DNA from: Meghimatium bilineatum
Taxonomy: Eukaryota > Mollusca > Gastropoda > Stylommatophora > Philomycidae
NCBI GenBank assembly: GCA_034231615.1
Contig: CM067309.1
Location: forward strand, 25,039,965 to 25,103,964
Reading direction: 5' to 3'
Length of the DNA: 64,000 bases
The notes under the pieces were generated by a model. It was not told the origin of the DNA. It saw nothing but the letters and a program-made list of their open reading frames with translations, and did not search any database. Shown piece by piece: positions 42,258 to 54,200 of this stretch; the first letter of the stretch is position 1, and each line of letters starts with the position of its first letter. The position numbers and the translations under genes are program-made.

Positions 42258-43690
42258 TTAGCATTTCACTTTCCTGGCATTCCTAAAGATTTTCTCCTGT
42301 TTGAGATGCCTGTACATATGGCTGTGGTTGCCAATCTTGATTTTTTTTCTGGACTGGAGTGCTTGGAGAACTGATCTTGTATCTGTTAGGAATACTACAG
42401 GCTGTGATTCAAGATTGGTGTTCAGCAGTTTTTCAGTTGCCACCTTGATTGCCTTCATTTCTGCCTCATAATTATGTATATGTATATACATATAATTACA
42501 GATATTAGACAATCCGTTAAATGCACGTGATGCTAGGGCAATGGAAGTTGTAATTTCTGGCATGACATCACCGTCGAGTGTTAATTTGCTTCCTAGATAG
42601 GAGAATTTCTTTACTTTTTCAAGTTGTTGTCCTTTTAAAGTAATTTCGTTAGATGAATTGGTGAAGTCCATAATTTGTTGTTGTTGATGAAGTGATTTGG
42701 AGACCTATTTCTCCTGCAATGAGTTTTAATCTATCAGTTTGTGTTTGTGCATCTTGATGGTTTTCACTCAATAGTGCAAGATCATCGGCAAAATCCAGGT
42801 CTTCTAATGTAGTTTTATTTATCCATTTGATTCCTAAATTTGTGTTGGATGTGCTTTTTCTCATAGCCCAGTCAATTGCGATATTGAATAGTAATGGTGA
42901 CATAGGGCAGCATTGTTTAACACCAGTAATCACAGGGAACCATTGTGAATTGTCTTTTTCTATTCTAACACAGCATTTTGAGTTGGTATAGAATGATTTT
43001 ATCACATTTATATATTTATTTTGGAATCCGTATATTTTTAAAATAACCCAAAGCGATGGTCGATGGATGCTGTCGAAGGCTTTTTGAAAATCAACGAAGT
43101 TTATTATGAGATTAGATCTAAATTTTAGACATTCTTCTATTATTGTTATAAGAGTGAATATATGGTCGAGGCAGGAACGACCTGGCCTAAAGCCTGACTG
43201 CTCTTCTCTGAGAAATGTGTCTAAGGATGACTTTAATCTTGCAAAAATCATATTACAAAGAATTTTGCCAGGTACGTTGTTAGTTCTCCATTTTTTGGTA
43301 ATTTGATAATGATGCCATTTTTCCATTGTTGGGGTGGGCATTCGTTGTTCCAAATCATATTGAAAATATTCAGTAAAAATGACAAGGTATTATCATTTTC
43401 TGCTTTTAACATTTCACTTGTGATGTCATCTTGACCTGCTACTTTATTGTTTTTTAATTTCTTAATGGTTTGTTTTACCTCTTCAAATGTGAAATTTTAT
43501 ATTGAAGCTTCTAGTGGTGGCATTGTCTCCCCTTCCTCTAGATTTGGAGTAGATTGGGGTGGTGGTCTGTTAAGAAGATCTTGGAAATGTTCGGCCCATT
43601 TTTGCTTTTGTTGTTCAGTTGTTGTTAGAACTTTGCCATTTTTGTCTTTAATAGATGCGGGATAAGTGGCTGATTGCACAGTCGATTGAA
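42258..43690 (-). mobile_element. LINE (RNase H-less) joined to a foreign RNase H piece
   Basis: Minus frames: 43679-43497 (QQKQKWAEHFQDLLNRPPPQ), then FTFEEVKQTIKKLKNNKVAG, then 43353-42649 RT (REEQSGFRPGRSCLDHIFTL, IINFVDFQKAFDSIHR, GVKQCCPMSPLLFNIAIDWA, LDFADDLALLSENHQD). 42671-42500 gives KKFSYLGSKLTLDGDVMPEI. After a TATATGTATATACATATA stretch (42476-42493) the same frame runs into NYEAEMKAIKVA and VVFLTDTRSVLQALQSRK, an RNase H segment this LINE type does not normally carry. Confidence 0.82.
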
Positions 43691-43779
43691 TGAAAAAATA
43701 ATTGGAATGAACTGACGTCTGTTACACAAATCGGTCTGGACTTTACGATGTTAGTTGATTAATCCAACGATCGACGGAA

Positions 43780-43905
43780 TGACCCAGACTTGATTAGAGA
43801 AACACCCTCCATCAACGGACGTCACTATCGGAAGTCCTGGCACGCCACATATAAATTCTATGAAATATGCTTTGAAAATCAAGTAGAAAGCTCATAGCCA
43901 CATAT
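43780..43905 (-). mobile_element. I-clade LINE scrap
   Basis: Matches 40750-40810 (TTCTATGAAATATGCT and AAATCAAGTAGAAA, then CTCATAGCCACA). It abuts a Jockey-like RNase H remnant at 43905. Confidence 0.65.
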
Positions 43906-45525
43906 ACATATATACCTGCTCCTCCATTTTTCCCTCTGATGACCCATCTGTATAAACTCTGATCCATATGTCATGTGGGTTTTCATCATTCAGTAGACTA
44001 GAGTAACTGTTCTTTCATTCTATACTATTCTGCTCATTCTCACTTAACATTCCTTTCACCTCAGTTTGGATGTGAATAGGTAATCCACTATCTTTCCTCC
44101 AAGGGGTATGTTCAGGTACAAACTTTAGGGGGGTGGGCTGTCAACTTCCGCGGTGATTCTGAGATTTTCTACGGAGTCGTTTGGCCTGAAGGATAAAGCT
44201 ACTTCTTTTCAGTTGCCCCATTGCTAAATTTTGAAATATGTCTTCCATTGGATCATTAGCATACAGTGAAACTTTTCTGAATGTTTTAGCAATTTTGTAT
44301 GTCTTCACTCAGTGTTTGTATTTTTCCCATCTCTACTATGGAAGTTGATTTTATTGCCCCCTTGATGATCCTAAGTGGCTGGTTTTGCCCCTTATCTTGC
44401 TCATGTAATGTAGTATTTGATGCTGGACACCATGCAGTAGACCCATGTTTGATGTGTGCTCGTATGCCCTGCTAGTAAACTTTCCTAAGTATTTACCATT
44501 TGCTCCCCATGTGGATCCACTTAGTTTTATCAGGATGACTAACTTTCTTCTGATCTTTGTTGATGTGTTCTTTCCGTGTAATTCTACTGTAAAATGTGAC
44601 TCCAAGATATGTATGTTAGTCATCAGTCTTCCTTCAAGAGCTCTCCATTTATCTTGATGTCACCAGATTTGTGTTTTTGTGAGAGAGTAAAGAGAGTAGT
44701 GCTGCACTTATCTATGTTGATGCTGACACACCATCTGTTTGCCCATGTGGTTAAGGCATTCATAGCTCCCTGTACCCGTTTGGTAACCACTGCCACATGT
44801 TCTTAACATGCACCATATTACCAAGTTATCTGCATACACTGCCACTCTTGTACCATGTGATAGCTTAGTCACCAAATCATTGATGTACACCAGGAACAGC
44901 GTGGGGGGGGGGATACTCTTTCATGTGGTGCCCAATGACACATATGGACTTTCTTGCTTGTGTAACCATCTAGTTGTACTCTAGCGCTTTTGTTATGTAG
45001 GTATGCTTTTATCCATTTATATTTTCTAAAATGTATACATCCATTCACTCTGCAATTTCTCAATTTCTGTAGAAGTCCTCCTTTCCAAACCTTGTCAAAA
45101 GCTTTCTCAGGTCTATCCAGGCTGCTAGGTGCAGTTTCTTATCTTAAAATGCATCTTCTATATCTTGAGAAAGGTATGTTGCCCATCTTCAGTAGAGTAG
45201 CATTGCATGAAGCCTGCTTGCTGTAATACAAGAAGGATTTTGCTCTCAAGGTACCAGTGAAGTATGTTGTTGATAATGGGCTCCATAGTTTTGCATAGAC
45301 AGCTTGTGAGACTAGTTAGTCTGTAATTCAAGACAATGGTGCTATATTTTCCTGATTTAAGGATTGGTATCATGATTGCTTCCCTCCAGGTCTGTGGAAC
45401 TTTTCTTGTAGTCCAACATATATTCATAATCTGCAGCAACTTTGTTTTTTCTGCAATGTCCTCATTGTTTATCATTTCATTTGACACTGTAAGTAGAATT
45501 AGGAAAGAAAAACGTAGGACACACG
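43905..45525 (-). mobile_element. Jockey-like LINE, decayed (RT and RNase H)
   Basis: Minus strand: 45529-45158 holds WREAIMIPILKSGKYS, NYRLTSLTSCLCKTMEPIIN and AGFMQCYSTEDGQH (RT). Later frames give YINDLVTKLSHGTRVAVYAD, LVIWC and WRALEGRL. Near 43950 a YTDGSS-like remnant precedes the join to I-LINE sequence. Many stops. A G run interrupts at about 44903-44912. Confidence 0.78.
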
Positions 45526-45865
45526 CCATCAGGGCACGTGTGTGGAATCAACCTTCCTGGTGAATAATGAGATTCCATGTGCATGGAAGTGCAAATGCAG
45601 CGCAGTTGCAGAGTGGCGAAAAGCAAGGAAAAAAGTGACAGCACAACCAGATATTGTTTTCCAATTAAAAGAAACCAAAGACAACAAGTTTCAACAGTTT
45701 AAAGATATCGCCAAATCTGCAAATAAAAGAAAAATGGGAAAACTTTTGTCATGAGATTGCAAACGAAAAGTCACTAAAACTGTTCTGGTGCCTGCATAAA
45801 TCAATGAATGACCCAAAGAAGCATATAACAATCTACAATTTCCAATACACAGACTGCTTTCCATT
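45490..45865 (+). mobile_element. Jockey-like LINE fragment in opposite orientation
   Basis: The plus frame 45542-45754 reads AVAEWRKARKKVTAQPD, then FKDIAKSANKRKMGK, and a shifted frame FCHEIANEKSLKLFWCLHKS. This is the segment before the RT domain of Jockey-type LINEs (usually PWWN..R..A...W..F). It is head-to-head with the minus-strand fragments on both sides. Confidence 0.6.
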
Positions 45866-46040
45866 ATTTTGCATAGACAGCTTGTGAGACTGATGGGCCT
45901 GTAATTGGAGACTGTGTTGCCATCTTTTCCTGAGTTGGGGAGTAGTATCATTATTGCTTCTCTCCATGCCTGCGGAACATTACCTGTGGGCCAGCTTGTG
46001 TTGAAGATCTGCAGTAGCTTATAGATTTATAACTTGTCCT
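45850..46040 (-). mobile_element. Jockey-like LINE fragment, second
   Basis: The minus frame holds MILLPNSGKDGNTVSNYRPI and SLTSCLCKIMES, the same RT block as 45330-45240 but closer to consensus. Confidence 0.7.
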
Positions 46041-46122
46041 GGACATAACATGTTCTTGGAATAATGTATTTGCTTTAGGTTTCTCTACGATTAAATTAAC
46101 ATGCTTCCATATCATGAACTAT

Positions 46123-46288
46123 ATTCTTTTTCTTCTTCAGTGTTCAATCTCAAACTCCTGCTGGATCTCTCTTATAGCAGGACCATGATCCATTTAAGAT
46201 TTCCAGCAGGATGAAGTCCAGAGAATGGAAAAGCATTGTGTCACTGTTTTATTTGCGCCAATGGCCCGACACATCCGTCTTCAGTGGG
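46123..46288 (-). mobile_element. SINE family B copy with target-site duplication
   Basis: Flanked by ATGAACTAT (46114-46122 and 46289-46297). TTCTTCTTC tail on the left, outer stem CTCCTGCTGGATCT with AGATTTCCAGCAGGAT, and the GACACATCCGTCTTC head on the right. Confidence 0.88.
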
Positions 46289-46329
46289 ATGAACTATGTG
46301 AAAATGCTAGTATCCATGTTATTCATGAA

Positions 46330-46600
46330 TCACAAATTGTGATGACAATTTCTTAAATCCAGTTTATGAAACTCACTTAGAGTTATCATCGTCTATGAGG
46401 TTGAAGATGGCTAATAAGTCATATGAGGTTGAAGATGGCTAATAAGCCATATGAGGTTGAAGATGGCTAATAAGCCATATGAGGTTGAAGATGGCTAATA
46501 AGCCATATGAATTTTTTTATGGCTAATAAGCCATATGAAGTTGTTGATGGCTAATAAGCCATATACTGGTGGCAAAGATTCTTGGACAAGCCATGCATGG
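46330..46600. repeat. Repeat C with an internal 28-bp tandem array
   Basis: Unit GAGGTTGAAGATGGCTAATA plus AGCCATAT, about 5.5 copies at 46397-46560. It has expanded from the GATGGCTAATAAGCC block that is single in other repeat C copies. Confidence 0.85.
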
Positions 46601-46749
46601 TAGGATCACTTTAGATGATATTTGATGGTAGCTGATTCAGTGGTTCAAGACATATGCTCTGTGACCTATTGCCACTGTATGATATATGTATGTATTTTTG
46701 AGCTGTTTTTGTGTTCCATATAACATGTTTCCTTTATCTGATGAATCAG

Positions 46750-46905
46750 TTGAAGACAGATGTGTCCGGATTTTGATTCAAATACAACAGCAACACAAAA
46801 AAATTTCCATTTTCAGGACTATATCCTGTTGGAAATCTAGTAGAACAATGGTCCTGCTACAAAAGAGATGTAGTTGGAGTTTGAGAATGAATACTGAAGA
46901 AGAAG
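46750..46905 (+). mobile_element. SINE family B copy
   Basis: Runs from GACAGATGTGTCCGG to GAATGAATACTGAAGAAGAA. The inner hairpin TAGTAGAAC / GTCCTGCTA shows one mismatch. Diverged. Confidence 0.75.
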
Positions 46906-46934
46906 ATCTAATGGTATTTATTCTGGCTCTGTGA

Positions 46935-47770
46935 AAATAGCACTGCAGTTAGCCATTAACATTATATTAGCACAACAGTTAACCATCAATATTATAATAG
47001 CACTACAATTAGCCGTTAACATTATAATAGCACTACAATTAGCCATTAATATTATAACAGCACTACAATTAGCCATCAATATTATAATAGCACTACAATT
47101 AGAAATCAATATTATAATAGCACTACAGTTAGCCGTTAACATTATAATAGCACTACAGTTAGCCATCAATATTATAATAGCACAACAGTTAGCCATCAAT
47201 ATTATAATAACACTACAATTAGCCATCAATATTATAATAGCACTACAGTTAGCCATCAATATTATAATAGCACTACAGTTAGCCATCAATATTATAATAG
47301 CACTACAGTTAGCCATCAATATTATAATAGCACTACAGTTAGCCATCAATATTATAATAGCACTACAGTTAGCCATCAATATTATAATAGCACTACAGTT
47401 AGCCATCAATATTATAATAGCACAACAGTTAGCCATCAATATTATAATAACACTACAATTAGCCATCAATATTATAATAGCACTACAGTTAGCCATCAAT
47501 ATTATAATAGCACTACAGTTAGCCATCAATATTATAATAGCACTACAGTTAGCCATCAATATTATAATAGCACTACAGTTAGCCATCAATATTATAATAG
47601 CACTACAGTTAGCCATCAATATTATAATAACACTACAATTAGCCATCAATATTATAATAGCACTACAGTTATCCATCAATATTATAATAGCACTACAGTT
47701 AGCCATCAATATTATAATAGCACTACAGTTAGCCATCAATATTATAATAGCACTACAGTTAGCCATCAAA
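46935..47770. repeat. 30-bp minisatellite, about 28 copies
   Basis: Unit TTAGCCATCAATATTATAAT plus AGCACTACAG. It is open on both strands (about 284 codons each way) because the unit is 10 codons. It contains AATATT palindromes. No protein is implied. Confidence 0.96.
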
Positions 47771-48176
47771 ACTATAAAAGTATGAACTTGTACACACCTC
47801 CAAATTGTTCATATTTAACCGCTCAGTTTTTATAGCATCTTTATAGAACTATCAGAAAATACCCTATTGGGAAATATCAGACTAACCTTAGAATAGCTAA
47901 CGAAACAGTTACAGAAACATTGTTTACAAAAATTTGTTAAACATTGTCTGAATAAATACATAAATAAAAATAGCAATCAGTGGTTGATAATGTTTAAAAA
48001 CATATTAAAATGTGCATAAATGTGTTTTTTTGTCACAGGAAAGCTGTGGACAAGCATGTGACAACTTTATAAACAGTTTAACCAAGGAAAGTCCAGTATT
48101 TACATTCTCAATATGTTTATCTTTTAATTAATGAATGATTTCTCTGCAAGAGATGAGAAATTTAATGAGTTCTTGT

Positions 48177-48299
48177 TCATGAGGTTGATCTGACATAAGA
48201 GTCAATGTTCTGTGGATTCTTGCGTTCTGTGTTTAACCTAAACACCATCTCATATGGATAGGTCACTTCTGGAGCAGAGACCTCATCAAGAATTTGCAT
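48177..48299 (-). CDS. AKR gene B terminal exon 8
   Basis: This exon has 40 codons plus TGA. It opens [20 protein letters not shown] and continues [10 protein letters not shown] to the stop at 48177-48179. The acceptor is TTTCAG. LDEVSAP plus a Tyr-Pro tail is the usual C-terminus of this AKR group. A perfect 42-bp palindrome lies about 60 bp upstream in the intron. I saw no clear AATAAA on the minus strand just after the stop. Confidence 0.92.
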   Translation of the reverse strand: MQILDEVSAPEVTYPYEMVFRLNTERKNPQNIDSYVRSTS

Positions 48300-51200
48300 C
48301 TGAAATAAGAAATAATTGTACATCTAGTTATTGATGATGTAGAGAGAGTGAGGTTGTTATGATTATATAACAACCTCATATATATATGAGGTTGTTATAT
48401 AATATATATAATTATATAATATATATAGCAAATATATATATATATATAGTTATAATGATTAGTCAACTTTACAAAGACATTATTAACTTTAAAACAGAAG
48501 TTGTTAACTATTTTGTATCCAAACTTTTTTTTTCAGGTTAAAGTTGTGAAACTAGATCAATCTATTCTATCTATTTTAGCATAAATTTGCACACTGCCGG
48601 CGTGCTTGTTCTGTCACAAGTGGTGATCTCCTTCAATATTATAATGGTTTGTATCACCTTTATGTCTGCACCACTTTGCCCCAAAAAATGGTGCGAGTTA
48701 TTTTTTACATTTTACATATGTTCAAAAAATCTCATTCTACTGTCTACACATTGCTGCATGTTTTCAATACTTTCACTAATGTGAAATGGATGGATAAGCT
48801 ATACAGCAATGGCAGTTTAGTCTCACGTAGTTAAGTCTAGTTGTCAGAATATGCAAAAACATGAAAAGTGTGACACTTTGCCCCCAGCTACCATATGTTA
48901 TAACCAGTTTGATATATAGGCCTATAGTTATATACTGGTAATGTAGAAACAAAGAAATTAAACATAAGTGCACCAAGGCTAAAGAGGATTGGTTAAATGC
49001 AAAGTGCAGTGAAATAGAAAAGATCGCAGGAAGCGAACAAGAACATGCAAGCCCTATTAGATGTAGTGAAGGAAAGTGAAAACAAAGGCCTTAGTTAAAA
49101 CAAGAAGAAAACAGAAATAATGGTTCTATCAAAGAGACATACACCATCTAGATGCAACATAATAATTAATAACACAAAATTAGCACAAGTTGAAAAAGTG
49201 AAATATCTTGGCACCCTGTTAACATCAGAAGGTAGATGCTCAAGTGAGATAAAGAACCGAACAGCACAAGCCAAATCACAAATCAGCATTCCAAAAAATG
49301 AGAACCATTTTTTGTAATGGAAGTCTATCAATGCAGACCCGAATTCGGGTGATGAGTTGTTATATCGAACCGATTCTTTTTTATGGATGTGAAGCATGGA
49401 CTATAAACAAGAAAATTCAAAGCGAATTGGAGGCTACAGAAATGTGGTTTCTGAGAAGAATGATGAAAATACCATGGAGCCAAGAAAACTAATGCATAGG
49501 TTCTCATTGATGCTAACGTAAAAGATCAATCATATCAAACATTAGAGGCAGACAGTCAATGTTTCTAGGGCATGTGCTGAGAAGAACACAGTTTGAACGA
49601 TTAATAACCACTGGAAAGATCAAAGGGAGAAGAAATAGAGGTCAACAAAGAGAAAAGTTACTAGATGGGCTTGTATCGTGGCACGGTAGAAGCTTAACAA
49701 CCAAGCTTATTGACAACACAAGAGACAGAGAGTCGTGGAGAAACATGATCGCCTACGCCAGTGGGCATGGCACTTGATTGAGTGATTGATTGAATGTAGA
49801 AACTAATTTGGGATTTTGAAAAGTGTTATTATAATATATAGGCATATTTGTTATAATGGAATGTGTTATAAAAGCATGCCACTGTATCATGAAAGCTATG
49901 ACAGAAATAAAAATTAAGTGAAAATATTTTTACATTAGGTGATATTAAAGATAGGGTTCAACCTTTCGAGAAATAGTGTGGTTCCCAACCTACTTTAAAA
50001 AAAGAAATTTATATTTTGCACTAAAAACATGTAAACAATACCATTTATAGATAGACATATTTGGACATAGGAGTTCTAATTATGCTTGTTTGTTGTGTCT
50101 ATTTGTATCTATTGCATAGCTGCTGGGATTGTGTTCTGATGTTGGAGATATCATTTGACCCACATTACAGATCTCCACCTGCCAAAAAAGGCTGATATTG
50201 TTTATTGACTCTACACTGTGACGGTTTATCACCCACTATGCCTTTGAACTTTACAGGCGAAAATATGTCCCTGGGTGACAGTCTCAGAGGAGGCGGTATT
50301 CAGGGATTGTGTAACCATCAAAAGTAATGGAGATTACGATTCCTTTATTTCAACAACCATGTTCTCTGAAGAATATAGACCAACAAATAGAAGAAGTGAA
50401 AAATATAGAAGAATTCCCATAATTGTGTAGCCCTCTCACAGATAAGTATAGTATGGAAAGCAATTTTGGTATGTATTCATAAAATAACATCTGATTTTGA
50501 AATGTGTGTATATGGGTTTCCGTAGCATACAATGTTGGAAAAGTGCAGATGATGTAGGCATAATATTTTTCCAGATGTTTTTGTTTTATTTTGTATAGAG
50601 TGTAAATTATTCAAGGAATATTGGGTGAAGGAATACATTAAATATAATAGAAAAAATAAATATAACACTATAATGTATGTCTCGCTTGAACAATATGCAA
50701 TAGTTTGTCATAATTCATGAAGGTGGTTTATGATTAGAATTAGCAGATGTACCGGAATTTAGAATTGGTAGCACAACTAACACAGAAACTAAGGACATAC
50801 GTACTATGAGCACTCATGTGGACACATTTTCAAAGTTGGGTGTTAATTTAGAAACATAAAACAATTTCAAACATGCATTGAACATTGAACTTTATAGCTG
50901 CAATAAGACTTATAACCAATGTCTTCTTCATAATCACCGATGGCCAGGATGAGTCTTCTTCTCCTGCATTCAGCATCTGCTGTCATGTTATATTGTCAAG
51001 CCTGTCATCAGAGTGAAGTCCACTGTCGTCTCTAGGTCAGAGCGGCTGCACCCTTGCTTTTGCCTCAGATCTGTATCCTCTTGCCAGATCCGGTGTCTCT
51101 GCTTTTTGTATGTTGGGCAACCATGTAGTATGTTAGGATTTTGGGTTCCGTATTCATATGGACATCTGTATATGAGATCCTTAGTCGGTAAAGGTGACCC

Positions 51201-54200
51201 AGCAGTCATCAGTGGCCTGTTCTAAGGAGAAATAGTGTGGTCTGTTGATATCTTTGGAAGTATTAGCATACATCAGGTTTGTCTTTCACTTCCATTTGTT
51301 TCTTTCACTTCAACGTGTATGTGTTATTGATTATTGGTTTTGCTTCTATGTAGGACAGCGAGTGTCCATGTTGCTCCAAATTGAGTGTTCTGTTGCTTAG
51401 AAGGACAGCACATGTCTGTGTCTATAGGACAGTAAGTGTCTCTGTCTGTAGGACAGCAAGTGTCCTTATTGTTCCAAGTTGAGTGTTCTGGTGATTGTCA
51501 AATTTTAGAGATGAAAAACAACTAAAAAATATTAGAAACTTTGTAATTAGCAAATTGTTTACCTCCTCTTTGGTCAAACTCCAACCATTAACTCCCATGT
51601 TGTCATCTAATTGTTTCAGAGTTCTTGCCCCTATGATAACTGATCGAACCACATCTTTTTGCAGCAACCATCGGAGTGCAGTCTGAGCAGTGCTGCGACC
51701 TGCAAGTAAAAGATGTAGCGCACTTGAATAATTATGCTTGCAGGTTCTAATGCAAGTGTAAATATAATTTGAACATTTACATTAATGACATGACAATTAT
51801 TTTTGAAAAACAATTAAAAAATCAGAGTGTGTGTCCTCAGATAGAAACATGATGATGATGTATACCAATATTTGTAGTCTGGCAGTTCACTTGCTGGATC
51901 AATGAAGATAATTACTGCATGGTGGTAATACATCTGACTAGGGGCTGGGGTTCTCTCATATCATTGTATACAAATGAGAGTTGGGAGTCCTCTGGGTATG
52001 AATGAAAGCTCTGAAGGAAATTGTCCCTATTAAATAAAGGTAACAAGAGTTTCATTGTTCATAATGTCTGAGAATAGAGATAAAATACTATGGAAATTTT
52101 TGAATTAAAATATATCCTTCCTTAGCGTTCAGTATCAAACTCCTGCTGGATATCTCTCGCAGCTAGACAATTGTCTTCCTATATTTCCAGCAAGATGTAG
52201 TCCAGAGAATGGAAATACATTGTGTCACCATTTTATTTTGGGACCAACACATCTTCGGATGAGAAATGTATTGAAAAAATAACCTGCTAATCCATGGGCT
52301 TTTTGGTTGATTGATACAATTACTAGTGACTTACTAACTTTCACCACTACTTCTCCACTCAAAGATCAAAATGGAAATCAAAAGACAGATAATATCGTCA
52401 ATTTTCTTATAGTAACACTCTGTTATAAATTTCAAACACGATCTTTAACTCATGCGCTACGGAGTATTTTTAGCATTTGGATGGAATGAACTTTTTTGAA
52501 GACAGATCTAACACTTTGATCAACATATTTGTCAGACTTTTCTTACAAAATGGTGTAAATCTGCCCAGATATCATCATTGTGTGACATTATTTCCACAAC
52601 ATAGTCTTCTTTATGGACCTCTGACCATCTTATGATCAAGTGTGAGTTGACCTGTCTCCTCCAGGGACATGTTTATCAGATATATCATTTATCCATCATC
52701 TTTGGCAGCCTATACTTCTACTGCTATTTACTCTGTCTTCTGCTATTAGACTTTCCATGCTGTTATGTCTCTGTAGATTACCAAAAACATTAAGCTTTCT
52801 TCTTATTTAGGAGCCAGCTCTCTTTGGCATTTTAATGATTATAATCCTTTTTTTTTTTTGCTTGCTGTCTAGGAATTTTGCTAGTAATTGCCAGGTTGGA
52901 TTTCAATAATTAATTCAATCAAAGTAATAAAATTGTTATAATTTCATGAAACATAAGTTTTCTAGAAAATATAAGGAAAAATGGTGTCACATACCACATG
53001 TCCACAACTTATCAATAACTGACAAAATTGATATCCTAACACATCAAAATCATGCTAGATGTAATGTGGACATATTACACTTTCAATCAGAACCATCATT
53101 ATGTTGATGTAGGCCTAAATACCATAAACAATTAAATTAGCAAAAAAAAAGTAAGATCTTTAATTAAAAAGATGCCACGTAATCCCAGGCACAGCCTGTG
53201 GATCGATTAAAAGATGCTAAGTAGTGAAAGATTTAACAGTCTTGCAGCAAAAAAACATAGTTACATGTGGAATTAAGTTTCTGAGAAATTATGCAATGAT
53301 TACTAAACTAGTTAAAATAAGAAAAGAAAAAGTTAGGAAAACAATAGGTATAATATCCTGTACTGAACATATCAAAAGACAGCAAGTAAAATGGTTGTCA
53401 CCTTATGAGAATGAACCCAAACCAAATACCAATAATTACATAGGACCTATACCAAAAGAACATCCAGATATAAAGCCAAAAGTAGACAAAGAAAACAGTG
53501 GACAAAAAACATCAAGATAGCCTTGAACAAACATGGACTAAAAATAAATAAGGCAACGCATCTGGTCTTGAAACTTCAAATGAGGCTTCCACCCTACTCT
53601 TAACGGCAAGTGTGGATATGACTATAAATTATCGTTCACATTTACAATATGAAAGATAATAGACTGCAGATACAATTCTAACAGAGTGTATTTACAGAGT
53701 GTATTTACAGAGTGTATTTACAGAGTGTATTTACAGACTGATTTACAGAGACATCAATATAACATATATAAGGTGTTCTACAAAGTCAAAAAAGAACTCA
53801 CCATGGTTTTTGCCAATTTTTTCAGCAGCATCAATAATATCAAATGTTTTGTCACTCAAGTTTACCAATTCTGGTCTGTTAGCATGTAAAAAGGCTGCAC
53901 GACCTTCTTTTGGAGCCACACCTCTTGTAAACTTCCCACTCAGAACTCCTCTGTACATAAAGATCACATAAATTCTTATGTTAACTGTATCATTCATAAA
54001 CACACATGCCAGATTTATGTACCTGTCAACTAGTAAAATTTATCATCGTGTTTACAGAATATACCCAGGCTAAAATAAATATTAATATTTAGCTTTAGGG
54101 ACAGAGAAAGACAAAAATTGAAATTGCTGGATGTGTTTTCACTGTGGCATGGAGGGGTGCAAAGGGAACGCATTGCTCTAGGCGGACCCAGGGTTAGCAG

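Noticed and set aside
52560-52830. Possible LINE or R2 fragment
   Set aside because: Only one short motif matches; too weak to call.
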